Positions 9,476 through 19,597 of a stretch of DNA of 64,000 bases are shown here, piece after piece. Numbering within the stretch: position 1 is the first letter of the stretch; each line of letters opens with the position of its first letter. The translations under genes and the position numbers were made by a program. Source of the DNA: an uncultured Clostridia bacterium (GTDB taxonomy: Bacteria > Bacillota > Clostridia > TANB77 > CAG-508); the NCBI GenBank assembly GCA_934162535.1, contig CAKPJC010000004.1:31151-95150 (forward strand), given 5' to 3'. The notes beneath the pieces are model-generated. The model did not search any database. It was not told where the DNA came from and saw only the letters and a list, made by a program, of their open reading frames with translations.

Positions 9476-11947
9476 TCAATCTAACCTTATTTCAGGATTA
9501 TCTGTTAATATCTTATCAACTATGTTCTCATCACCATTAAATTGTGTAACATATCCTCCAAGAGAGTCTGCTTTTTCTTTTAATGCTTCTACATTTGTGT
9601 TAAGATATATTTTTGCTTTACCTTTTCCGTTTTTTGCTTCTTGCACTAAGTTTGATACTGGCGAATTTCCATCAAATGCAACAACTACTGATTTTCTTCT
9701 TTCAAATATTTCATAATTGAAGCTTTTATATATTCCTAGTTCTTCAGGTTCTGTTGATATACATACACCATTTATATTTTCTTGTAGTATTTTTTCTTTT
9801 ACATCTTCTGAAACTTTTTTAGGTATTATCGCATTAATTTCAAAGTTTTTATTTAATTGTTTAGAGATGTCTACAACTGCTTTCTCATATCCTTCCATTT
9901 TGTGTCCAACAACTATATATGCTTTTTTGTCATCTATTTTGCTTAACATTTCTTTTAACATTTTCACACCATTATCATTTGGCACTGTTTCTCTTCCATT
10001 TGAGTTAAAACTTCCCCCTGCAATTATAACAGGTACTTTGTCCACTGGTAAACTAACTATTTTTTCTTTTAGCACTTCTGCTGACTCAAGATTGTCATTT
10101 AGCATAAATTGTTTCTTCTTCTTTTTGCTCGCTTTGAAATATTGTTCTTCTAATTGTTGTATCATTTCTTCTAATGTTTTTTCTTGTCTTATTTTTTTGA
10201 ACCTTTTTAATTTTTTCTTGAAGTTTTCTTTATTTTCTTCTATTAATTTATTTTCTGTTTCTTTCATTTTTTGAAAGTCGTTGTCATCCAATCCCAGTAA
10301 ATTTTGTAATGCTATTTGTTCTTCCATTGTATCTGTACCATAAAATCCACATCCATCAGTTCCTTGTACACATTTTACATTATTTTTCATGTAGTATTTT
10401 ATTGGATGATTTTCTAATCCTGTCAAGTTATTTAATCTAACATTTGATGATATTTGAAATTCTAGTATTGTCCCAATTTTCTTCATTCTTTCTATCATTT
10501 CTCTACCTTTTTCAGTTTTTAAGTTTATTCCATATACTCCATGTCCTATTCTAAATCTTGGTGCCTGTTTTCCTTCTGGAATTGCATTTTCTACACATTC
10601 CACTGCTCTTTCTATGTTTTCTTTGAATGCATCGTTTTCTCCTGCATGTATCCTTATTGTAAATCCATTGTTTTCTTTTATTGCAAATTCAACAAGCTCT
10701 TTTATTATTGGCTCAAATTCTTTTATGTCATTTAGTTCTTCTCCAACTATATCACTACCAACAACATACGGACTATGTGCCATTGCTTTTAATACATCTA
10801 ATGATTCTCTGATTTGGTCTGATGTTAGCCATATTCTTCTTATTGCAACTAAAAACCTTAGTGCAACTCCTGTTTCTTCTTCTGCTAATGGTACTATTTG
10901 ATGTACTTGTCTTAAGAATTCTATTCCTGGTTCTCCCTTTTTGGTTAAGTCTGTTGATGCGATTTCTGCATAGTATATTCCTTGTTTTTGATATTCTCTT
11001 GCTATCCACAATAGTTTGTCTTGCAATAACGAATTTTTTGCATATTTGCTTCCTAATTGTGAGTCTTCACTCATTTTATATAGATAGTTTTTTATATCTT
11101 CTTCTGGGATTTTGTCTATCTGTTCTTTTGTAAAATATATTGGATTTTGACATGATTTGCCTTTTGCGAATACATATCTGTATACATATACTTTTTCAAG
11201 ATTTGTAAATACTGATTGACCATCTTTTAATAATGCTAAACTTCTCCTTATTTTTCTTATATTTTCTTCTGCATTTTCTAGGTTGTTTAATATTAGGTCT
11301 GCAAAGTTTATGAATGTTTCGTCTTTTATTTTTCTTTCTAATTTTTTTCCTGTTAGTTCTGAATTTTCATATGCTTTTGCCGTCTCTTTTCTGTATTTTT
11401 CCATTACTTCTTCTTGTTTTGGTGTTAATTTTAAGTCAATTTTTCTTACATAATATAATGGATATTTTATTTGGTGCTTTATTCCAAGTGCTATTAATAA
11501 GTCTGGACTTAATATGGCATTCATGTGTGTATGTAAGTCTGTTCTTAATTTGTTTTTTACTGGTATATATGTATTTATTATTGTTTTTTCTTTTTCTATT
11601 TTATAATCTTTTGTTTGTGACATTAATGTTTTTATTATTGCTGGTATTTTTGCTTTTTGTTCTATTCTGCCATCTTCATATATTGTTGCTATTTCAGTGT
11701 TACCAATGTTAAAAAGATAAATATTTTCTCCATTTGCATTTATATGTGAGTATATTTCACCTGTTATAGTTTTCATATCATTTTTATCTTTTATTGTTTC
11801 AACTCCAAGTGTTTTGGCTAAGTTTGTAATAAGATTTCCTGTATTGTGATTTGGTGTTTCGATAATGTATCTTATTTTATCCTCACTTTCTTTTTGCAAT
11901 TTTACAATTATGTCTTTTTCTTTGTCTAAATAAAATTTTTTAACCAT
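9476..11947 (-). CDS. Adenosine deaminase-family protein with extra N- and C-terminal domains
   Basis: 823 residues. A roughly 130-residue N-terminal region precedes an adenosine/AMP deaminase-type metal-hydrolase domain. Its metal and catalytic signatures are all present: DLHTHMN (about 138), IRIHAGEND, FRIGHGVYG and CVQGTDGCG. After a Lys-rich coiled linker (about 560-610) comes a Rossmann-like C-terminal domain (VPVIIAGGSFNSNG, AYIVVGHKMEGYEKA, a closing LGGYVTQFNG) that resembles SLOG/TIR-adjacent nucleotide-binding folds. I infer a nucleoside- or nucleotide-derivative hydrolase with a sensor domain. Ordinary Add enzymes are about 330 residues. A strong AAGGAGG precedes ATG 11947. Confidence 0.7.
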   Translation of the reverse strand: MVKKFYLDKEKDIIVKLQKESEDKIRYIIETPNHNTGNLITNLAKTLGVETIKDKNDMKTITGEIYSHINANGENIYLFNIGNTEIATIYEDGRIEQKAKIPAIIKTLMSQTKDYKIEKEKTIINTYIPVKNKLRTDLHTHMNAILSPDLLIALGIKHQIKYPLYYVRKIDLKLTPKQEEVMEKYRKETAKAYENSELTGKKLERKIKDETFINFADLILNNLENAEENIRKIRRSLALLKDGQSVFTNLEKVYVYRYVFAKGKSCQNPIYFTKEQIDKIPEEDIKNYLYKMSEDSQLGSKYAKNSLLQDKLLWIAREYQKQGIYYAEIASTDLTKKGEPGIEFLRQVHQIVPLAEEETGVALRFLVAIRRIWLTSDQIRESLDVLKAMAHSPYVVGSDIVGEELNDIKEFEPIIKELVEFAIKENNGFTIRIHAGENDAFKENIERAVECVENAIPEGKQAPRFRIGHGVYGINLKTEKGREMIERMKKIGTILEFQISSNVRLNNLTGLENHPIKYYMKNNVKCVQGTDGCGFYGTDTMEEQIALQNLLGLDDNDFQKMKETENKLIEENKENFKKKLKRFKKIRQEKTLEEMIQQLEEQYFKASKKKKKQFMLNDNLESAEVLKEKIVSLPVDKVPVIIAGGSFNSNGRETVPNDNGVKMLKEMLSKIDDKKAYIVVGHKMEGYEKAVVDISKQLNKNFEINAIIPKKVSEDVKEKILQENINGVCISTEPEELGIYKSFNYEIFERRKSVVVAFDGNSPVSNLVQEAKNGKGKAKIYLNTNVEALKEKADSLGGYVTQFNGDENIVDKILTDNPEIRLD

Positions 11948-11982
11948 ATTTTCCTCCTTTTTTCTTAATTATGTGACAAAAA

Positions 11983-12009
11983 AGGAAATTATTTTTATTC
12001 TAATTTCCT
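11983..12009 (-). terminator. Intrinsic terminator after pheT
   Basis: AGGAAATTA pairs with TAATTTCCT around a 9-base AT loop. On the minus strand a T-run follows, just past the pheT stop. Confidence 0.7.
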
Positions 12010-12026
12010 CTCTTTTTACTATTGCT

Positions 12027-14390
12027 CTATTTTCTTATTTCAGCACCACATTTTTTTGATACTGTTTCAATAATTTTATCTATTATATTATTAATTTCTT
12101 CATCTGTCAATGTTTTTTTCATATCTTCAAATGTTAATGAATATGCAATTGACTTTTTATCTATTCCAATGTTTATTCCTGTATACACATCAAATACTTC
12201 AATGTTAGTAAGTAAGCTACCTCCTGCTGATTTTATTACTTTTTCTATGTCTTTTGATATTGCATCTTTATTTACTACAAATGCTAAATCTTTTTTTATT
12301 CCTGGAAATTTTGATATTTCTTTATATTTCATTTTTCCGACCTTTTTTTTAAATAGTTCGTCAAGGTTTATTTCCATCACATACACATTTTCATTTGTAA
12401 TGCTTGGATGTATTTTCCCTATTATTCCTACATCTGTTCCATTTACATTTATGTATGCACTTTGACCTTTGTGCATTTCTTTTGGAAACTCTTTTTTAAT
12501 AAAGCTATATCTTCCTGCATATCCAAGATATTCAAGTATTTCTTCTGCTATTCCTTTTATTGTATAGAAGTCTACATTCTTTATGTTATTTAATCCCAAT
12601 GAGTATTTGCCTGTCATTACTGCACATAGTTTTGTGTTCTCTCCATATTCTTCACCTTTTTTATAAAATCCTTTTCCTATTTCAAATATTGATATATCTT
12701 TTTGATTACGGGCATTATTGTATTCATATATTTTATATAATGATGGTATCATACTATATCTAAGTGTGTTTCTGTCTTCTGTTATAGGGTCTAATAATTT
12801 TAGTGGTTCGAATTTATCAAGTGTGTATTGTGTTGCTTCTTTGTCATTTACCAATATATATGTTAATGTTTCGTTTAATCCTAGTGCTATCATTTTGTTT
12901 CTTATTTCTCTTTGTGTTTTATCATAGCTCCCTTTTCTCATTTGAACTACAGGTAATTTTCCTTGAATATTGTCTACTCCATATATACGACTAACTTCTT
13001 CTATCAAGTCTTCTTTTATTGATATGTCTAATCTTCTTGTTGGAACTTTTACTGTTACCTTTTCTCCTTTAGCATTGTATTCAAATCCTAGTTTTCTGAA
13101 TACATTTAATATTTCTTCATTCGGAATTTCTATTCCTAATACATCATTTATGTTTTTAAATTCTATTTCTATATTTTTTTCTTGATTATTTGTTTTATCA
13201 TATTCAACTGTGCCTGTAATTACTTTTCCATCTGCGTATTGCTCTAATAATTTACATGCTCTCTCTATTGCCATTGTTGTTCTTTCTGGGTCTATTCCTT
13301 TTTCAAATCTGTTACTTGCTTCACTTCTAAGTATTTTTTTTGACGTTTTTCTAACTTTTACAGAATCGAATATTGCTGATTCTATTATTATATTTTTAGT
13401 GTCTTTTTCTACTTCTGTTTCAAGTCCACCCATTACTCCTGCTAACCCTACTCCATGTGTACTATCTGCTATTACTATATCTTCTGAACTTAGTGTTCTT
13501 TCTATATTATCAAGTGTCGTTAGCTTTTCTCCTTCTTCTGCCATTCTAACTACAAGTTCGTTTCCAAGTCTATCCGCATCATAAAAGTGTAGTGGTTGAC
13601 CTAATTCTAGCATTACATAGTTACTTATATCTACAACATTGTTTATTGGTCTTATTCCAGATGCCATTAATCTATTTTTTATAAATGCAGGGCTTTCCTT
13701 TATTGTTAGATTCTCTACTTTTTTTATTAAGAGTTTTTTACAATTTTCTGTTTTTACTTCTGCTGTGAATGTTTCGTTTATGTTTTTTCCTTCTTCTTTA
13801 TGACTTATATCTATAGATTTTACAGGTTTATCATATATTGCTCCTATTTCATATGCCATTCCAAGTATACTTAGCAAATCTCCTCTGTTTGCTGTTAGTT
13901 CAAAATCTATTATCTCATCATCTAGTCCTAAATATTTTATAGGGTCTTCTCCTGGTATTGCATCTTCACCAAGTTCTGCTATTCCTTCTTTGTCTTTTGG
14001 AGTTAGAAATTTGTTCTCTATTCCTATTTCTTCTAGCGAACATAACATTCCATTTGATTCTTTTCCTCTTATAATTCCTTTTTTTATTGTTATTTCTGGT
14101 AGTTTTGCTCCATCTTGTGCTACTATTACTTTTAATCCTTTTCTTGCATTTGGTGCACCACATACAATGTCTAATGTTTCTGTTCCTATATTTACTTTAC
14201 AAAGATGCAAGTGATCCGAATCTGGATGGTCAACACATTCTGTTATTTCTCCTATTATTAGTTTTGTTGCATTTATCATTTTTTCGGCTGAATCATATTC
14301 GTTTCCAACACGTGTCATGTCTTCTGCTAATTGCTTTATATCAACATCTATGTCTACATAGTCTTTTACAAAGTTTTTACTTAGTTTCAT
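12027..14390 (-). CDS. pheT: Phenylalanyl-tRNA synthetase beta subunit
   Basis: 787 residues. The N-terminal B1 and EMAP/tRNA-binding domain (IIGEITECVDHPDSDHLHLCKV), B3/B4 with AN-RGD-type segments, B5, and a C-terminal ferredoxin-fold anticodon-binding domain (SKFPGIKKDLAFVV) are recognisable. With PheS it forms the alpha2-beta2 enzyme that charges tRNA-Phe. The B3/B4 domain provides editing of misactivated Tyr. It starts 28 bp after pheS and is cotranscribed under the T-box. Confidence 0.96.
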   Translation of the reverse strand: MKLSKNFVKDYVDIDVDIKQLAEDMTRVGNEYDSAEKMINATKLIIGEITECVDHPDSDHLHLCKVNIGTETLDIVCGAPNARKGLKVIVAQDGAKLPEITIKKGIIRGKESNGMLCSLEEIGIENKFLTPKDKEGIAELGEDAIPGEDPIKYLGLDDEIIDFELTANRGDLLSILGMAYEIGAIYDKPVKSIDISHKEEGKNINETFTAEVKTENCKKLLIKKVENLTIKESPAFIKNRLMASGIRPINNVVDISNYVMLELGQPLHFYDADRLGNELVVRMAEEGEKLTTLDNIERTLSSEDIVIADSTHGVGLAGVMGGLETEVEKDTKNIIIESAIFDSVKVRKTSKKILRSEASNRFEKGIDPERTTMAIERACKLLEQYADGKVITGTVEYDKTNNQEKNIEIEFKNINDVLGIEIPNEEILNVFRKLGFEYNAKGEKVTVKVPTRRLDISIKEDLIEEVSRIYGVDNIQGKLPVVQMRKGSYDKTQREIRNKMIALGLNETLTYILVNDKEATQYTLDKFEPLKLLDPITEDRNTLRYSMIPSLYKIYEYNNARNQKDISIFEIGKGFYKKGEEYGENTKLCAVMTGKYSLGLNNIKNVDFYTIKGIAEEILEYLGYAGRYSFIKKEFPKEMHKGQSAYINVNGTDVGIIGKIHPSITNENVYVMEINLDELFKKKVGKMKYKEISKFPGIKKDLAFVVNKDAISKDIEKVIKSAGGSLLTNIEVFDVYTGINIGIDKKSIAYSLTFEDMKKTLTDEEINNIIDKIIETVSKKCGAEIRK

Positions 14391-14418
14391 TTCATTTTCT
14401 CCTTTCTACCTATATCTC

Positions 14419-15468
14419 TTATTCAATATCTTTTCTGTCAAATTGTGTTAAAAATCTAATATCATTTGCATACAAGTATCTCATATCTGGTATTCCATAT
14501 TTGAACATTGCTAGTCTTTCTAGTCCTGTTCCAAATGCAAATCCTCCATATTCTTCTGGATTATATCCATTCATCCTCAATACATTTGGATGTACTATTC
14601 CTGCTCCTAATATTTCTATCCAACCTGTTTGTTTACATAGGTTGCAACCTTTTCCACCACATTTAAAACAGCTAACGTCTACTTCATATGATGGCTCTGT
14701 GAATGGAAAATAGCTTGGTCTAAATCTTAGTTCACTATTTTTTCCTATTAATTTTTTTACAAATATTTCAAGTGTTCCTTTTAAATCTGCTAATGATACA
14801 TTTCTTTCTTTTTTGTCTATAACAAGTCCTTCAACTTGACCAAATTGATGTGAATGTGTTGCATCATCTTCTCTACGGTATGTTTTTCCTGCACATATCA
14901 TTCTTATTGGTGTTTTTTCTGTATTTGCTAACATTGTTCTTGCTTGTACTGATGATGTTTGTGTTCTTAGTAGATGTTCTTTTGTTATATAGAAACTATC
15001 TTGCATGTCTCTTGCCGGATGTCCTTTTGGTAGATTTAGTCTTTCAAAACAAAATTCATCTGTTTCTAGTTCTGGGCCTGATACTACATCATACCCCATT
15101 GATACAAATAGGTCTTCTATTTCTTCAATTACTCTGTTTACTGGGTGTTTGCTTCCTCTTTTTATTTTTGTTCCTGGTAATGTTATGTCTATTGTTTCAT
15201 TTTCTATTTGTTCTGCTAGCATATTTTCTCTTATTGCTTCTTCTGCAATTGCGATTTTTTCTTCTATTTCTGTTCTTGCTTTGTTTACTAGTGCTCCTAC
15301 TTTTGGCCTTTCCTCTGCTGTTAAGTTTCCTAATCCTTTTAGTAGACCTGATAGTTCACTTTTTTTACCTAGAATTTTTACTTTTAATTCTTGTAGTTCT
15401 TGTGAGTTTTTTATTTGCTGTATTTTTTCTTCTGCATTTTTTTTTATTTCTTCAATTTTTTCTTGCAT
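14419..15468 (-). CDS. pheS: Phenylalanyl-tRNA synthetase alpha subunit
   Basis: About 349 residues from ATG 15468, close to the family norm of 340-345. An N-terminal coiled coil binds tRNA. The class II catalytic core has HPARDMQDSFY, the motif 2 region FRPSYFPFTEPSYEVDV and motif 3 GFAFGTGLERLAM. An extended reading to 15516 has no ribosome site, whereas AAAGGAATG precedes 15468. Expression is under the T-box leader just upstream. Confidence 0.96.
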   Translation of the reverse strand: MQEKIEEIKKNAEEKIQQIKNSQELQELKVKILGKKSELSGLLKGLGNLTAEERPKVGALVNKARTEIEEKIAIAEEAIRENMLAEQIENETIDITLPGTKIKRGSKHPVNRVIEEIEDLFVSMGYDVVSGPELETDEFCFERLNLPKGHPARDMQDSFYITKEHLLRTQTSSVQARTMLANTEKTPIRMICAGKTYRREDDATHSHQFGQVEGLVIDKKERNVSLADLKGTLEIFVKKLIGKNSELRFRPSYFPFTEPSYEVDVSCFKCGGKGCNLCKQTGWIEILGAGIVHPNVLRMNGYNPEEYGGFAFGTGLERLAMFKYGIPDMRYLYANDIRFLTQFDRKDIE

Positions 15469-15529
15469 TTTTCTATCATTCCTTTCTTTTAAATTATGGC
15501 TTTGAGATTTTATCAATTAAAAGAGCCAA

Positions 15530-15785
15530 TCATCCATATTTTTAGGACGAATGGCTCTTTTCGTGGTACCACCTAATTTTATTAATTGTGCTTTTGCACT
15601 TATTAACCTCTTTATAGTTTTAACGGTTCTACCGCTTCTTTTTACTGCTTTTTCAAAAGAAGACCTCTAAAGTGAATTTTCAATATATCTTGTATAAATA
15701 GCTCTCAGCTTTGCTATTTTCTCTGTGATACTTTTTTAATATATTTACTTTGCTTTTTCTCAGGTTTTGTTTTTCTTTGCACATT
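15530..15785 (-). promoter_or_regulatory. T-box riboswitch leader (tRNA-Phe sensing) of pheST
   Basis: On the minus strand the T-box core AGGTGGTACCACG lies at 15574-15562. It is followed by a GAGCC/GGCTC terminator hairpin with a T-run ending near 15530. The upstream leader carries the stem I region, with an AGAG-type bulge and a candidate TTC (Phe) specifier followed by A near 15675-15685. Uncharged tRNA-Phe would pair with the core and prevent termination. This also accounts for the 373 bp without a gene between pheS and the next ORF. Confidence 0.9.
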
Positions 15786-15842
15786 ATAGCACGGTTTATT
15801 TTTTTTGTAAAGTGTTTTGATTTATGTTTACTTATTTTTTAA

Positions 15843-15873
15843 AAGGTAAGAGCAATTTTTTTGCTCTTACCTT
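15843..15873 (-). terminator. Intrinsic terminator after the 15890 gene
   Basis: AAGGTAAGAGCAA pairs perfectly with TTGCTCTTACCTT around five T's. On the minus strand it follows the stop of the small coiled-coil gene and leads into a TTTT run. Confidence 0.85.
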
Positions 15874-15889
15874 CGGGTAACTATAGGAA

Positions 15890-16195
15890 TCACTTTTCCG
15901 TCAATTCTTTCTTCTTGGCTAATGAAATGTTGTACTTTTGCATAAAGTTCTCGACCTTTCTGACAGAAGCAATGTATTCCTGTTCAGACTTTTCGGCTTC
16001 TTCTCTTGCAATTTCGCATGCTGTTTCAAGGCGTTCTAACTCTCCTCTTGCCTCCCACATTTGCTGTTCCTTCACTCTTTTTTCATCCTCCGCCTTTGAG
16101 ATTGCTCTCTTTAGCCAGCGAATGATCATGGCATTGACTTTGATGTCATTTTCGATGACTATCCTAGTCCGTTTTTCCTTATTTGTGTTACCCAC
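15890..16195 (-). CDS. Small coiled-coil protein of unknown function, foreign codon use
   Basis: 101 residues with a GTG start (16195) behind a strong AAGGAGGGA. I do not recognise the family. Nearly the whole chain is predicted charged helix (KAEDEKRVKEQQ, ARGELERLETACEIAREEAEKSEQEY), suggesting a coiled coil. Codon use is clearly more GC-rich than in its neighbours (GTC, ATC, GCC, TTC). It contains an in-frame CGG read as Arg (residue 9, minus-strand codon at 16171-16169), which native genes here lack. A +1 shift at that codon would reach TAG three codons later. It has its own terminator, so it looks like a self-contained acquired gene. Confidence 0.55.
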   Translation of the reverse strand: MGNTNKEKRTRIVIENDIKVNAMIIRWLKRAISKAEDEKRVKEQQMWEARGELERLETACEIAREEAEKSEQEYIASVRKVENFMQKYNISLAKKKELTEK

Positions 16196-16276
16196 AAAAA
16201 TCCCTCCTTATTAGGAAATACGCCTATATTATATCACATATTTCTTGTAATTTCAACAGTTTATGTAAATCTCATT

Positions 16277-17734
16277 CTAATTTCCTATTGGGGCATAATT
16301 ATCTGTTGATATTTTTTTGTCTGAGCTATAGTTTTTTACTTCTGTATTCAAATACTCTTCATATTCTAGGTATTTGCTTTCATTTATTTGTGGTGTTCCT
16401 TTTATTCCTACTAATATAAGGTTTTGACTTTCAAAGACATCTTTATTTCCAACTTGATAAATTTTCACATCATCAAATACTTTTTTATATGTTGCATATT
16501 CGTATTTGATAAGTTTTGATTCTTTTCCTTCTAATGATGATATTATATTAGTCAATACTATTCCATTTTCGTTTAGCCTGTTTTTTGCATTCGCTAATGC
16601 TTCAAATGTTGTTAATTCAAATGGTACATTTGTTCCTTTGAATGCATCTATTAAAATGGTATCGTATTTTTCTTTACTATAATTTAGAAAGCTTCTACCA
16701 TCTTGACTATATATTTTTAGCCTTTCATTATTAGTATTTAACCCAAATTGTTCTTTTGCAATTTGGGTCATTTTTTCATCTATTTCTACTACATCTATTT
16801 TTTTATCATCGTATTTTTGTAGATAATGTATTGGATATGTATATGCTGCTCCTCCAATTAAAAGTGTTGAGTTTGCATTTTTGTTCAGGTATTCAAATAA
16901 ATCGTAATATCTTAAGTATTTTGCTCCCATTTCTCCTGTTTTTTCATCTATATATGATTCTATCCCTGTGTCTACTTGTAGTGTTTTATATGATGTTTTT
17001 CCTACATCTATTCTTTTTACCCAAATCCTGCTATATTGTGAATCTGTATCTAGTACGATGTCTGAGTTTGATTTTTTGAATGCTATTTTTCCAAGTATGG
17101 TTATTATGGTTATTATACATATTGTTAGTATTATCATCCATAGAAATTTCTTGTCTTTGTTTTCTCTTATTACCACTGCCATAATTAATATTAGTATCGT
17201 TACCCCTAAATTTATATTACTTACTCCAACAAATGGTATTAATATAAATCCCATTATGAATGTTCCTGCTATACATCCTATTGTTGATAATGATGACATT
17301 CTTCCTGATATTGACCCAATATCGTCTTCCTCTTCACTTTTTATTTTTACTGCATAGGGTGTTACCATTGCAAGTAGAAAACTTGGTATCGAGAATACTA
17401 TTATTGAGCAAATTATTGCAACTATAATTAGATTTCCAATTATTCCTGCAAAGTTTTTTACTATAATTGTTTCTAATAATGGTATTATACTTGTGAATAT
17501 TGCTGAATATAATAGTATTTTTGATACCTGGTTCTTGCTTGCTATTTTATCTGCTCTCTTTCCTCCTATCCAATATCCTACGCTCATACTTTCTAATATT
17601 ATTCCTATTATACTTGTCCATACTACATTTGAACTTCCAACATATGGGGAAAGAACTCTAGCTGCAATTAGCTCGAGTCCCATTCCTATTGCTCCACTTA
17701 GAAGTACTATTATTTCTAAATTATATTTTTTCAT
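16277..17734 (-). CDS. Fused multi-pass membrane protein / spermidine-synthase-like methyltransferase fold
   Basis: 485 residues. The first ~210 residues hold about seven hydrophobic helices resembling half of an MFS transporter. The C-terminal part is a polyamine-synthase/SAM-binding Rossmann fold (LLIGGAAYTYPIHYL, VVEIDEKM, DGRSFL, YDTILIDAFKG). Such fused MFS/spermidine-synthase proteins are widespread. The substrate is not established, and the key polyamine-binding acids cannot be verified by eye. Its start overlaps the aspS stop by 14 bp, so it is cotranscribed with aspS. Confidence 0.75.
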   Translation of the reverse strand: MKKYNLEIIVLLSGAIGMGLELIAARVLSPYVGSSNVVWTSIIGIILESMSVGYWIGGKRADKIASKNQVSKILLYSAIFTSIIPLLETIIVKNFAGIIGNLIIVAIICSIIVFSIPSFLLAMVTPYAVKIKSEEEDDIGSISGRMSSLSTIGCIAGTFIMGFILIPFVGVSNINLGVTILILIMAVVIRENKDKKFLWMIILTICIITIITILGKIAFKKSNSDIVLDTDSQYSRIWVKRIDVGKTSYKTLQVDTGIESYIDEKTGEMGAKYLRYYDLFEYLNKNANSTLLIGGAAYTYPIHYLQKYDDKKIDVVEIDEKMTQIAKEQFGLNTNNERLKIYSQDGRSFLNYSKEKYDTILIDAFKGTNVPFELTTFEALANAKNRLNENGIVLTNIISSLEGKESKLIKYEYATYKKVFDDVKIYQVGNKDVFESQNLILVGIKGTPQINESKYLEYEEYLNTEVKNYSSDKKISTDNYAPIGN

Positions 17735-19484
17735 TTTTTTCCTCTTCTTTTAATTGTATATGTACATCATCTAATTGTTGTTCTGTAACTTTTGATGGCG
17801 ATCTCATTAGTAAGTCTCTTGCTCTTTTATTTTTAGGGAATGCTATTACTTCTCTTATATTTGTTGAGTCAGCTATTAGCATTATTAGTCTATCAATTCC
17901 TGGTGCAGCACCTGCATGTGGTGGTGTTCCATATTGGAATGCATTATACAATGCACCAAATCTTGTTTTTACATCTTCTTCTGTATATCCTGCTATTTCA
18001 AATGCCTTTACCATTATTTCTGGGCTATGATTTCTTACAGCTCCTGATGCTGTTTCATATCCATTACATACCATGTCAAATTGATATGCTAATATGTCTA
18101 ATGGATTTTTGGTTTCTAATGCTTCTAGTCCACCTTGTGGCATTGAAAATGGATTATGACAAAAGTCTATTGTTCCTTCGTCTGATAATTCATACATTGG
18201 GAAGTCTACTATGAAACAGAATTTATATACATTTTTTTCTAATAAGTCTAGTCTTTTTCCAAGTTCTATTCTTATTAGTCCTGATATTTTTTGTGCTTTG
18301 TGTAATTCATCTGCTATAAAGAATATGCTATCTCCTGCTTTTACTCCATATTCTTTTTCTAGTTTTGCTTTTGCTTCTTCTGTTATGAATTTTGCTATTC
18401 CACCTTGAATTGTTCCATCTTTTTCAAATTTTGTCCATGCTAAGCCTTTTGCCCCTACTTCGTCTGTTGTAGCATATTCTGTCATTTTGTCAAAGAATTT
18501 TCTTCCTTGCTCTGCACCATTTTGTACTACTATTGCTTTTACTGTTTTGTCTTTGAAAGCATTAAATTCTATATTTTTGAATACTTCTGTTACGTCTTGT
18601 ATTATTAGTGGATTTCTTAAATCTGGCTTGTCTATTCCGTATTTTTCCATTGCTTCTTTATATGGTATTCTTATAAATGGTCCTTCATCTACTTTCCATG
18701 TTGTGTGTTTTTTGAATGTGTGTGTTGCCACTTGTTCCATAACTGTTAATACGTCATCTTGTGTTGCAAAACTCATTTCAAAGTCTAATTGGTAGAATTC
18801 TCCTGGTGCTCTGTCTGCTCTAGGATCTTCATCTCTGAAACAAGGTGCTATTTGGAAGTATTTGTTGAATCCACTTACCATTAATAGTTGTTTGAATTGT
18901 TGTGGTGCTTGTGGTAGTGCATAAAATTCTCCTGGATTTAGTCTACTTGGTACTAAATAGTCTCTTGCTCCTTCTGGTGATGAGTTTGCTAGTATTGGTG
19001 TTTGTATTTCTGTAAATCCTAGTTCGTCCATTTTATCTCTCATTGTTTTTAGGACTTTTGAACGTAATAGTATTGTGTCATGTAGTTTTTTGTTTCTTAA
19101 GTCTAAAAATCTGTATTCTAATCTTAAATCTTCTCTTACATCTTGGTCTGTGTTTATTTCAAATGGTAATATGTTTTTGCATTTTCCAAGTATTTCTATT
19201 TTTTCTGCCACTACTTCTATTTCTCCTGTTGGCATTTTAGGATTTTTGCTACTTCTTTCCACAACTTTTCCATTTATGTGTATACAACTTTCTGTTGTAT
19301 ATTCTTTTGCCTGTTCTTGTAGTTTTTCATCATTTATTACTATTTGTGTTATTCCAAATTCGTCTCTTAGGTCTATGAATATCATTCCTCCTAAGTTACG
19401 AATTTTTTGTATCCATCCTGATAATTCTACTGTTTCTCCTACATTTTTTATTGTTAGTTCTCCTAAATTGTGTGTTCTATACAT
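17721..19484 (-). CDS. aspS: Aspartyl-tRNA synthetase
   Basis: About 587 residues from ATG 19484, which has ATGGAGGA just upstream. A longer reading to 19520 carries the ribosome site inside it. The N-terminal OB fold binds the anticodon (ELSGWIQKIRNLGGMIFIDLRD). The class II core includes FLDLRNKKLHDTI, FRDEDPRADRAPGEFYQLD and the GIDRLIML motif 3, and the bacterial GAD insertion domain lies between. It charges tRNA-Asp, or possibly also tRNA-Asn in organisms lacking AsnS. Confidence 0.96.
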   Translation of the reverse strand: MYRTHNLGELTIKNVGETVELSGWIQKIRNLGGMIFIDLRDEFGITQIVINDEKLQEQAKEYTTESCIHINGKVVERSSKNPKMPTGEIEVVAEKIEILGKCKNILPFEINTDQDVREDLRLEYRFLDLRNKKLHDTILLRSKVLKTMRDKMDELGFTEIQTPILANSSPEGARDYLVPSRLNPGEFYALPQAPQQFKQLLMVSGFNKYFQIAPCFRDEDPRADRAPGEFYQLDFEMSFATQDDVLTVMEQVATHTFKKHTTWKVDEGPFIRIPYKEAMEKYGIDKPDLRNPLIIQDVTEVFKNIEFNAFKDKTVKAIVVQNGAEQGRKFFDKMTEYATTDEVGAKGLAWTKFEKDGTIQGGIAKFITEEAKAKLEKEYGVKAGDSIFFIADELHKAQKISGLIRIELGKRLDLLEKNVYKFCFIVDFPMYELSDEGTIDFCHNPFSMPQGGLEALETKNPLDILAYQFDMVCNGYETASGAVRNHSPEIMVKAFEIAGYTEEDVKTRFGALYNAFQYGTPPHAGAAPGIDRLIMLIADSTNIREVIAFPKNKRARDLLMRSPSKVTEQQLDDVHIQLKEEEKNEKI

Positions 19485-19569
19485 TCTTATTCCTCCATTG
19501 CTTTTCTCTTTTTTTGACATTTATAGTATACTTCCAATTGGTGGAATTGTCAAGTTTTTTGCATTATTA

Positions 19570-19594
19570 AAAGCCGAGCTATAAACTCGGCTTT
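19570..19594 (-). terminator. Intrinsic terminator after the NUDIX gene
   Basis: AAAGCCGAG / CTCGGCTTT stem with a 7-base loop. A TTTTAATAA tail follows on the minus strand. Confidence 0.8.
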
Positions 19595-19597
19595 GTG

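Noticed and set aside
15541..15785. A protein gene in the region upstream of pheS
   Set aside because: The region is explained by the T-box leader and its terminator.
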